A stretch of 37,664 bases of DNA from Planctomycetota bacterium (GTDB lineage: Bacteria > Planctomycetota > UBA8108 > SXIK01). Below the pieces are notes generated by a model. It saw nothing but the letters and a program-made list of their open reading frames with translations. It was not told the DNA's origin and did no database searches. Below, piece after piece: positions 27,055-33,330 of this stretch. The translations under genes were made by a program, and so were the position numbers. Location: positions 1 to 37,664 of the forward strand of contig JACQVW010000259.1 of assembly GCA_016209535.1 (NCBI GenBank). The letters are read 5' to 3'. Each line of letters begins with the position of its first letter. The first letter of the stretch is position 1.

Positions 27055-28228
27055 ATGAGCTCCGCGCCATCCCTGTCCGTCCTCGCCGTCGCCCTCGCCA
27101 CGAGCGCCCTCTCCGCCGCCCCCTTCCGCCCGCCGGCCGTGCCCCTCGTGACCCACGACCCATACTTCAGCGTCTGGTCCCCGGCGACCGCCTCACCGAC
27201 GCCCCGACGGTCCACTGGACGGGGAGGCGGCACCCTCTCGCGAGCCTCGTACGGATCGACGGCGCAGCGCACGGCCTCATGCTGTACGCGGCAGCGCCGG
27301 CCGCCCCGGGCACGAGCGCCGCGGTCGCGCCCGGTCCCGCGGCCCGCGAGGCCTTCGCGTCGGGCCGCGCCCCGGCCAGCGACCCCGCCGCCTCGGGGCC
27401 TCGCGCCGCCGGCGACGGCCCGCCGGTCCTCGCCCTCGCCTTCGACCTCGGCGCCGTGGGCGCCGAGCCCGCCTCACGCTGGGCGATGCTCGCCTACGAC
27501 GACCTCGGATCGATCGACTACATGGGCCGCCGCCTCCGGCCCTACTGGCGCAGGCGGGGCGCCGGACCGGAGGACCTCCTGAGGGCGGCGTACTTGAAGG
27601 AGAAGGGCCGGGACCCCGAGAACCAGCTCTGCACCGACGACTTCGCCGGCCACCTCGCCCACAACGTGAACCTCTCGGCGAAGGCCACGCTGGCCCTTGG
27701 AGTCCACGCCATGCTCTGCCGCATGCTCGGGAAGGCGGCCGAGGCCGCGGCGTACCGCCGCACGGCCGAGGAGCTCGCGGCGGCGTGGGTCCGTGAGGCC
27801 CGCGACGGCGACGGCGACGGCGACGGAGATCACTACCGCCTCGCCTTCGACAGGCCCGGCACCTGGAGCCAGAAGTACAACCTCCTCTGGGACCGCGTCC
27901 TCGGCCTGGGCCTCTTCCCGCCCGAGGTCGCGCGGGACGAGATGGCGCACTACAAGAAGGTCCAGAACCGCTACGGCCTGCCCCTCGACGGCCGCAAGGA
28001 CCACACGAAGCTCGACTGGGTTCTGTGGACCGCGTGCCTCACGGGCTCGCGCGAGGACTTCGACGCGCTCGTGGAGCCCGTGCACGCGTTCCTCCAGGAC
28101 TCGCCCGACCGCGTGCCCATGTCGGACTGGTACGGGACGCGCGACGCGCGGGTCGTCGGCTTTCGGGCGAGGCCCGTCGTGGGCGGGGTCTTCGCGAGGC
28201 TCCTCTGCGACCCGAAGGCCTGTGCCGC
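27055..28228 (+). pseudogene. Glutaminase A family (GutA/DUF4965) gene, frameshifted and internally deleted
   Basis: The ATG at 27055 begins a signal peptide and the family's opening (FRPPAVPLVTHDPYFSVWSP). Near 27182 the frame is lost: restoring one G gives GDRLTDAPTVHWTGRRHPLA in the next frame. The rest shows family blocks in that frame: AFDLGAVGAEPASRWAMLAY, RRLRPYW, DPENQLCTDDFAGHLAHNVN, GTWSQKYNLLWDR, TKLDWVLWTA and VVGGVFARLLCDP. Two large pieces usual for the family are absent: most of the N-terminal DUF5127 region after LMLYAAAP, and the DUF4965 core between LLRAA and YLKEKG. At 28225-28230 the frame runs off into an unrelated sequence. No full-length product can be made. The family is annotated as secreted glutaminases, but activities in Planctomycetota are mostly untested. 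Confidence 0.75.
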
Positions 28229-30103
28229 CAGACGGGCGGCGGGCAGTACATCGACCTGGGCATCGCGGCGATCGAGCGCGAGCGCTGGAGCGCCGAGCGG
28301 GCCTGGGAGTGGCACCGCTCGAGGCTCTGGCTTTGCAGCGTGAACTTCGTCCCCAGCACGGCCGCGAACACGACCGAACTCTGGCAGGCGGAGACCTTCG
28401 ACGAGGCGGCGATCGAGCGGGAGCTCGGCTGGGCCAGCGACCTCGGCTTCAACGCCTGCCGCGTCTTCGTCCAGCACCTCGTCTGGAGGCACGACCCCGG
28501 CGGGCTCCGGCGGCGCGTCGAGCGGTTCCTCGCGATCGCCTCGGGCCAGGGTCTCTCGACGGTCCTCGTCCTCTTCGACGATTGCAGCTTCGGGGATCCC
28601 CCCGTCACCGAGCCTTACCTCGGGAGGCAGCGGAACCCCATCCCCGGCATGATCTGCCCGAGCTGGACGCCGAGCCCGGGCCTCAAGGCGGTGACGGACC
28701 GCGCCGCGTGGCCGGACCTCGAGCGGTACGTGTTGGACATGGTGAGCGCCTTCGGCGGCGACGAGCGCGTGGTCCTCTGGGACCTCTACAACGAGCCCGG
28801 CAACTCGGGCATGGGTTCGAAGAGCCTGCCCCTGGTCGAGGCGGCCTTCGCGTGGGCCCGCGAGGCCGACCCCGTGCAGCCCTTGACCGTCGGCGTCTGG
28901 ACCGGCGCGCTGGAGGAGCTCAACCGGCGCCAGCTCGAGCTCTCGGACATCGTGAGCTTCCACGCCTACACGGACCACGACGGGATGCGGAAGGCCATCG
29001 CGGCCCACGGGGCCCACGGCCGGCCCGTGGTCTGCACGGAGTGGATGGCGCGGCACCTCGGGAGCCGCTTCGGCGCCGAGCTGCCGCTCTTCCGGGCCGA
29101 GGGCGTGGGGTGCTTGAGCTGGGGCCTCGTCAACGGCCGGACCCAGTGCCAGTTCTCCTGGGGGTCGAAGCGCGGGGCGCCGGAGCCCGAGGTGTGGTTC
29201 CACGACATCCTGCGGCGCGACGGGACCCCCTTCGACCCGGGCGAGGTCGCGGCGATCCGGCGCTGGACCGGGGCCTCGCCGCGCGTCGCGGCGCAGCTCT
29301 ACGTCTGGACGCAGCACTTCGGCGCGAAGGGCCAGAGGCTCGAGGACCGCCTCGACGAGGCCCTCGCGGCCACGCGCCGTGCGGGCTACGGCGCCGTGCA
29401 GGGCTGGCTCGACGCCTGCGCGACCCCGGAGAAGGCGCGGGCTACCCTGGAGGCCCTGCGGAAGAACGGCCTCGTCATGCGCGCCGCCTACACGGACGGC
29501 CGGCTGCACGAGGAGGACGCCGCGGCGAAGGCGTCCGAGGAGATCCTGCGCAAGGCCCGGATCGCCCGCGACCACGGGCTCGAGCTCGTCGTCATGAACC
29601 CGGACCCCATCGGCCGCGAGAAGACGGACCAGGAGCTCGCGGTGCAGGCCCGGAGCCTCGAGGCCCTGGGCTCGAGGCTCCGCGATCTGGGCCTGCGCCT
29701 CGCGGTCCACTCGCACGACCCCGAGATGCGCTCGGGGGCGCGGGAGTGGCGGCACGTGTTGCGCAGCACCACCGCGAGGAACGTCTCCTTCTGCCTCGAC
29801 CTCCACTGGGTCCTCCGGGGCGGCCAGGACCCGATCGCGCTCCTCGAGGAGGCGGGCCCGCGCGTCGCGGACCTGCACTTGAGGAACTCGCGGGACGGGG
29901 TCTGGCTCGAGGACCTCGGGCCGGGCGACATCGACCACGGAAGGGTCGCCGATGCGCTCCGCAAGATCGGCTACGGGGGCACCTACACGGTGGAGCTCGC
30001 CCATGAGCCGAGGACGGAGCTCACCCGCCCGCTCGAGGAGAGCTTGCGGAGGAGCCTCGCCTTCGTGCGCGAGACGCTTCTCCCCCGTGACCTGGGTCAT
30101 TGA
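28229..30103 (+). CDS. GH5-like glycoside hydrolase fused to a sugar-isomerase-like TIM barrel, 5' end lost
   Basis: About 624 codons with no start of their own; the sequence joins the glutaminase remnant in a different frame at 28229. Codons 1 to about 350 resemble cellulase/GH5-type barrels of Planctomycetota: NFVPSTAANTTELWQAETFD, ELGWASDLGFNACRVF, acid/base Glu in LYNEPGN (28793-28795), and nucleophile Glu in CTEWMARH (29039-29041). From about 350 to the end is an epimerase-like barrel (VWTQHFGAKG, LAVHSHDPEM, FCLDLHW, DLHLRNSRDG, TVELAHEP). A hydrolase and an epimerase in one chain suggests release and conversion of one sugar. Both catalytic Glu survive, so the coding part looks recently active. 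The stop at 30101 follows CRP-like site E. Expression would require an in-frame start that I cannot find. Confidence 0.75.
   Translation, partial: QTGGGQYIDLGIAAIERERWSAERAWEWHRSRLWLCSVNFVPSTAANTTELWQAETFDEAAIERELGWASDLGFNACRVFVQHLVWRHDPGGLRRRVERFLAIASGQGLSTVLVLFDDCSFGDPPVTEPYLGRQRNPIPGMICPSWTPSPGLKAVTDRAAWPDLERYVLDMVSAFGGDERVVLWDLYNEPGNSGMGSKSLPLVEAAFAWAREADPVQPLTVGVWTGALEELNRRQLELSDIVSFHAYTDHDGMRKAIAAHGAHGRPVVCTEWMARHLGSRFGAELPLFRAEGVGCLSWGLVNGRTQCQFSWGSKRGAPEPEVWFHDILRRDGTPFDPGEVAAIRRWTGASPRVAAQLYVWTQHFGAKGQRLEDRLDEALAATRRAGYGAVQGWLDACATPEKARATLEALRKNGLVMRAAYTDGRLHEEDAAAKASEEILRKARIARDHGLELVVMNPDPIGREKTDQELAVQARSLEALGSRLRDLGLRLAVHSHDPEMRSGAREWRHVLRSTTARNVSFCLDLHWVLRGGQDPIALLEEAGPRVADLHLRNSRDGVWLEDLGPGDIDHGRVADALRKIGYGGTYTVELAHEPRTELTRPLEESLRRSLAFVRETLLPRDLGH
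30085..30102. promoter_or_regulatory. CRP/FNR-like palindrome, site E (one mismatch)
   Basis: CCGTGACCTGGGTCATTG has one mismatch at the right end. It overlaps the last codons of the GH/epimerase gene and lies 118 bp before the ATG at 30219. Confidence 0.5.
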
Positions 30104-30218
30104 TTGCGCCGGAAGGCCCTGCGAGACTCACGCCCGGACGACGGGCGGGCGCGGCCTCGCCGAGACCGGGCCCGGGGCGCAGCCTGCGACGAGAGGCCCG
30201 GAAGAAGGAGAACCGCGT

Positions 30219-30974
30219 ATGGATCGGCACCTGAGCGGGGGTCTGCGGGGCGGGATGTTCGTGGCGTATGCGCTCTTCACCGGGGCCCTCTGGGCGCAGG
30301 GGGAGGGCGCGTTCCTCCGCGGCGACTCCGACGGGAGTGGGGCCGTGGACATCTCGGATGGGGTCTACACCCTCGACTTCCTCTTCCTCGGCGGTGAGGC
30401 CCCGCGCGTGCCCGATGCGGCCGACGTGAACGATGACGGCCGGATCGACATCGCCGACCCCGTGGCGACCCTGGGCTACCTGTTCCTCGGGGAGAGGGCG
30501 CTCCCGGCCCCCGGCGCGGTCAGCCCCGGTCCCGATCCCACGCCCGACGCGCTCGGGCAGGGCGCGGCGGACGAGCCGGCTCCGCCGGAGGACGAGCCCG
30601 GGATGGACGGCGAAGGCATGGACGGCATGGGCGACATGGGCGACATGGACGGCATGGACGGCATGGACGGCATGCACGTCGGGCCCGGCGAGATGGGAGA
30701 CATGGGCGAGATGGACGACTGCGACGAGGAGATGCACGAGGCTCACTCGGAAGGCGACGGCGAGGCCTGCGGCGAGGGCATGGAGCACGACCCCATGGGC
30801 GGAGGCGATGGCGACAGTCCCGGCGACGGCATGCACGGCGACGACGCGGGCATGCACGGGGACGACGGAGGCATGCACGGCGACGACGGGGGCATGCACG
30901 GCGACGACGGGGGCATGCACGGCGACCAGGGAGGCGGCGACCATGGAGGCATGGGGCCCGGCGGGATGCGCTGA
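30219..30974 (+). CDS. Secreted dockerin-like protein with Met/His/Asp/Gly-rich metal-binding tail
   Basis: A 251-residue protein. The signal peptide (about 1-27) is followed by two dockerin-like EF loops, GDSDGSGAVDISDGVYTLDF and DVNDDGRIDIADPVATLGYL, each with calcium-type Asp/Asn spacing and an LFLGG tail. After a Pro-rich hinge the C-terminal half is low complexity: Met-Asp-Gly repeats, a Met/Glu/His part with two Cys, then five GMHGDDG-type units. Met and His at this density fit binding of copper or other soft metals outside the cell, as in CopK/PcoE-type proteins, but the fold is different. AAGGAG lies nine bases before the ATG. CRP-like site E is upstream and a likely terminator follows. 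No partner is known; a cytochrome c' gene lies 730 bp downstream on the other strand. Confidence 0.85.
   Translation: MDRHLSGGLRGGMFVAYALFTGALWAQGEGAFLRGDSDGSGAVDISDGVYTLDFLFLGGEAPRVPDAADVNDDGRIDIADPVATLGYLFLGERALPAPGAVSPGPDPTPDALGQGAADEPAPPEDEPGMDGEGMDGMGDMGDMDGMDGMDGMHVGPGEMGDMGEMDDCDEEMHEAHSEGDGEACGEGMEHDPMGGGDGDSPGDGMHGDDAGMHGDDGGMHGDDGGMHGDDGGMHGDQGGGDHGGMGPGGMR
30828..30932 (+). repeat. 21-bp coding tandem repeat (GMHGDDG)x5
   Basis: Five consecutive 21-bp units beginning GGCATGCACGGCGACGACGG, coding GMHGDDA, three times GMHGDDG, and GMHGDQG. The length is a multiple of three, so copy number can vary without frameshift. Confidence 0.95.
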
Positions 30975-31034
30975 GCGCTGACCAGCTCACGTCGGCCGGT
31001 GCGCCTCGCTCCAGGAGCGCGCCGGCCCGGTCGC

Positions 31035-31088
31035 CGCGCGCGCCCGGCGAACGGTCCTCTGGATCGCCGCGCGCGCGTTTTTTTTTTC
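31035..31088 (+). terminator. Likely intrinsic terminator
   Basis: Two GC-only CGCGCGCG runs, able to pair with each other, separated by about 30 bases and followed directly by a run of about 11 T. It lies about 60-110 bp after the stop of the dockerin/Met-rich gene. Confidence 0.55.
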
Positions 31089-31705
31089 GGGCGGTGCCGG
31101 CGGCACGTGGCCCGAGGGGCGGTGCAGATCTGCCGTCCTGCTGACCTTCTGAGCCGGCGGCTCGCGTCCTACACGCTGCTCGTCCTTGGGACAAGCACCA
31201 GGGTGCGCTCCCCACAACGGCAGGCGTTCAACTCGTAGTGAGCGCCCCTGGCCGCGACTGCCCCGATTGAATAAGATTGCCCGCCATGCGCGAGTTTGCA
31301 GTCAGGTCCACGAAAAGGTGTCGTGAGTGGTACGGGTTGGGTTCGTTGCCGCCAGCGCATGGCGGGCTGGGTTGAACGGGCGCGATTGTGCCACACCCTC
31401 CTCCTGCTGACTGCGACCGTTGTCACATCTCCCTATTTTTTTTCTTTTTCGGTCGCTAGGGTCCTCCGCTGCGGCGCTTACGGCGCCGGCTGGGTCTGTC
31501 CGCTGGGTGGTTGGGCCTCTTGCGGGGTACGGCCCGGGGGCCGCCAGGGACTCCGGCCAGTGGGCGCGCGGTTCCCCGGCCGCGGCCAGGAACCGGCGCC
31601 CGACGACCTCGGCTGCGCGGGCCCCGCGGGCTGTCCGTGAGACCATCCCTGACCGCGCTTGGCTTTGAGGCCTTGAGGCCTTCGATGGCTCCTGCGCGAG
31701 CCGCG
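31089..31705. other. Long intergenic region with nested inverted repeats
   Basis: About 620 bp between convergent genes with no convincing coding sequence; open frames here are short and without family features. GC is lower than average around 31160-31450. It holds the nested inverted repeats at 31225-31378, a T-rich run at 31436-31450, and a weak relative of the CRP-like motif at 31412-31427 (TGCGA-N6-TCACA). The short TTGAGGCC is repeated at about 31663-31680. Confidence 0.45.
31225..31378. repeat. Nested inverted repeats in a non-coding region
   Basis: A perfect 13-bp inverted pair, GCCCGCCATGCGC (31279-31291) and GCGCATGGCGGGC (31355-31367), is enclosed by an 8-bp pair, CGTTCAAC (31225-31232) and GTTGAACG (31371-31378). 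It could be a folded RNA, a small non-autonomous element, or the remains of an insertion. No coding frame inside is convincing. Confidence 0.6.
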
Positions 31706-32146
31706 TTACTTCGAGCGGTGCGCCTTGTGGCAGCTCGCGCAGGCCCCGGTGACGGTCTTGAAGGCCGTGTTGGCCGCGGTGAGGTCCTTCTTCTCGACGG
31801 CCGCGAGCACGGCGGCGCTGCCTTCCCGGAGGCTCTTCGCCGCTCCGGCCCAATCGCCGTCGGGGCAGCGGCCGTCGTCCATGAGCAGGTGGCCCATCTC
31901 GTTGAGGACCGACGCGTGGCAGGCGGCCGTGTCCCAGGCCTTGTCGTCGGCGGGACCCGAGTCCTTGAGGAGGTCGCCGAGCCCCTTGCAGTTGGGCTGG
32001 TTGATCCCCCGCATGAGGTACTTCGTGGCCGCCGCCCGGGTCTTCCCCTTGGCCTTCTGGGCGAGGAGGCTCCCGCCGGCAAACACGAAGCCGATCCCGA
32101 CCGCCGCCAACAAAGCCACCGTCACCGCGCAGCGTCTCCCGTACAT
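31706..32146 (-). CDS. Cytochrome c'-like secreted monoheme cytochrome
   Basis: A 146-residue protein with a signal peptide (about 1-29, VALLAAVGIGFVFAGG) and a C-terminal heme motif CASCH at 136-140, eleven residues from the end. The rest is helical, with AACHASVLNEMGHLL and AAVEKKDLTAANTAFKTVTG, in keeping with the four-helix cytochrome c'/c-556 fold, where heme attaches near the C-terminus. Roles in the family include small-molecule (NO) binding and electron transfer. The ATG at 32146 has GAGGTG about six bases upstream. CRP-like site F lies 118 bp before the start, the same distance as site E from its gene. It is convergent with the Met/His-rich gene. Confidence 0.85.
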   Translation of the reverse strand: MYGRRCAVTVALLAAVGIGFVFAGGSLLAQKAKGKTRAAATKYLMRGINQPNCKGLGDLLKDSGPADDKAWDTAACHASVLNEMGHLLMDDGRCPDGDWAGAAKSLREGSAAVLAAVEKKDLTAANTAFKTVTGACASCHKAHRSK

Positions 32147-32262
32147 GTCTCACCTCGACAGAGTTGGAACCCGTTGTGAGCCTGACACGACACCTAACCT
32201 ACCCGCGCCGCCGAGCCGGCGCGAGAGGCGGATCGATGGATAGTCGCGCGAGGCTGAGGGGT

Positions 32263-32280
32263 CTGTGACTCAGGTCACGG
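32263..32280. promoter_or_regulatory. CRP/FNR-like palindrome, site F
   Basis: TCTGTGACTCAGGTCACG is within the site; GTGA at 32265-32268 and TCAC at 32275-32278 are exact, and the right flank is GG. It lies 118 bp before the cytochrome c' start on the minus strand. Confidence 0.55.
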
Positions 32281-32616
32281 TGGTACCACCGACTTGCAGA
32301 GGCGGCATGCTCCATGGGGTTGTGAGCTGGTCGGCCTGCTGTGATCTCAGGTATCTCGGGGTCGCCGAGCTCGAGAGATGTCGAAGGTCCTCCGCGCCAC
32401 CGGCACGGACGGGCCCGGGGCTGTTCCTATTCCGCACGCGCCCCAGCGCCCCGTTCCGCATGCAGGCTAGCACGCAGGAAACCTCGACAATTGGAGTCCA
32501 TCGGGGTCAACCGCTGGCAGAGTGCGCGGCTCCGCCCCCCTCGGGCCGATCGATGCGCAAGCTCTGGCCCGGTCAAGCCTTGGCAACGCCTGTCAGGACC
32601 TGGCGCGCGCAGACAG
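32281..32616. other. Region without a gene
   Basis: About 335 bp between site F and the tRNA fragment. Frames that cross it end in peptides such as RHDSNVRP and DTIRTCDLRFRN, which are known artefacts of translating the wrong strand of tRNA genes. No promoter, terminator or repeat is evident. Confidence 0.5.
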
Positions 32617-32668
32617 TGGTATCCCCGACACGATTCGAACGTGCGACCTGCGGTTTAGGAATCCGCAA
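32617..32668 (-). tRNA. 3' half of a tRNA, probably tRNA-Arg(CCU); likely integration site remnant
   Basis: Read on the minus strand, the segment gives an anticodon arm (TGCGG, a loop containing TTCCTAA, then CCGCA), a T arm (GCACG-TTCGAAT-CGTGT) and an acceptor end CGGGGATACCA. The loop suggests anticodon CCU, with an irregular stem base. The D arm and the 5' acceptor strand are missing: upstream sequence on that strand does not pair with CGGGGAT. Such 3' halves with encoded CCA next to an integrase are what attL/attR sites of integrative elements leave. It is not expected to make a working tRNA. Confidence 0.6.
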
Positions 32669-32769
32669 GAGACGGTTTTTCCAAAACGCAATCTCATTGC
32701 CTATTACGCAGTAGCTTCACAACTTACAGTTAATCCTTCGTGCTCCTTCATCCACGCTTTTACGCCTTC

Positions 32770-32791
32770 GATGTGTGGCTGATGTGTGGCT
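32770..32791. repeat. 11-bp perfect tandem repeat near integrase
   Basis: GATGTGTGGCT occurs twice in direct contact (32770-32780 and 32781-32791), between the tRNA fragment and the integrase start. Direct repeats of this size at this place are typical of integrase arm-type sites; this is inference. Confidence 0.6.
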
Positions 32792-32853
32792 ATTTTCCTT
32801 GCGGAAATACGGCGCCGAGGGTAGACTCGCCGTTCAAGGAGGTGAACTTCAAG

Positions 32854-33315
32854 GTGAAGCAGCACAAGATCGTCAACGGCCGCTGGGTGATTCGCGGGCT
32901 TTTCCGCCGCTTTGGCCTGTGGCGGGGCCGGGTCCGCGACCTCAAGACCGGCCGCGTCCGCGAACTCAGCACGCGGGAGCGCGACCGCCGCCGGGCGGAG
33001 CAGAAAATCTTCGACTGGCTCCGGCAGTGCGAGCGGCGCGAGGAGGCCCGGACCCAGGGCGAGCGCTTCGATCGCGCCTACGAGGAGCGGCTGAACCTCA
33101 AGGACAAGGACGTCCGACCGTCCACGCTCGCGGACAACTGGCGGAGCTTCCGCGCCGTGTACATGCCGATCTTCGGCGACAAGCTCGTCGAGGAGATTGA
33201 GGTCAAGGACGTCGAGCACTTCCTCAAGCATCTCCGATCGGAGCGGAAGGTCTCCGTCCGCACGCAGCGCAAGTACTTGGGAGAGCTGCGGTCGTTAGGA
33301 TGCCGGCGTGGTTAG
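32854..33315 (+). pseudogene. Phage-type integrase, truncated after the core-binding domain
   Basis: 153 codons from a GTG preceded by an excellent AAGGAGGTGA eight bases upstream. Residues 1 to about 85 form a basic N-terminal arm-binding-like part (WVIRGLFRRFGLWRGRVRDL). From about 85 to 145 is a SAM-like core-binding domain (TLADNWRSFRAVYMPIFGDK, VEHFLKHLRSERKVSVRTQR). It stops after KYLGELRSL, where the catalytic domain with Arg-His-Arg-Tyr should begin, so it cannot recombine DNA. The break coincides with a 9-bp repeat and the start of a lower-GC gene. Together with the tRNA fragment it marks an old integration event. Confidence 0.8.
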
Positions 33316-33319
33316 GATG
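33294..33319. repeat. 9-bp direct repeat at the integrase breakpoint
   Basis: GTTAGGATG at 33294-33302 and 33311-33319 flank 8 bp. They sit exactly where integrase similarity ends and before the next gene's ribosome site. This may be a trace of the joining event or chance. Confidence 0.5.
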
Positions 33320-33330
33320 GGAGGAGAGCG

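Noticed and set aside
22876-27156. A 1426-codon minus-strand open frame opposite the HzsA-like gene
   Set aside because: Same reason: composition artefact, and all recognisable motifs are on the plus strand.
30828-30932. Regular short repeats that might suggest a CRISPR array
   Set aside because: Units are adjacent without spacers, in frame, and code a protein repeat.
31412-31427. Seventh CRP-like site (TGCGA-N6-TCACA)
   Set aside because: One mismatch in the left half, no GG before the right half, and no gene start nearby; kept only as a note.
31420-31668. Small plus-strand open frame in the long intergenic region
   Set aside because: No ribosome site, no recognisable motif, and composition as in random GC-rich DNA.
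32341-32782. Plus-strand peptides ending in HDSNVRP or containing DTIRTCDLRFRN
   Set aside because: These are well-known false translations of the complement of tRNA genes.
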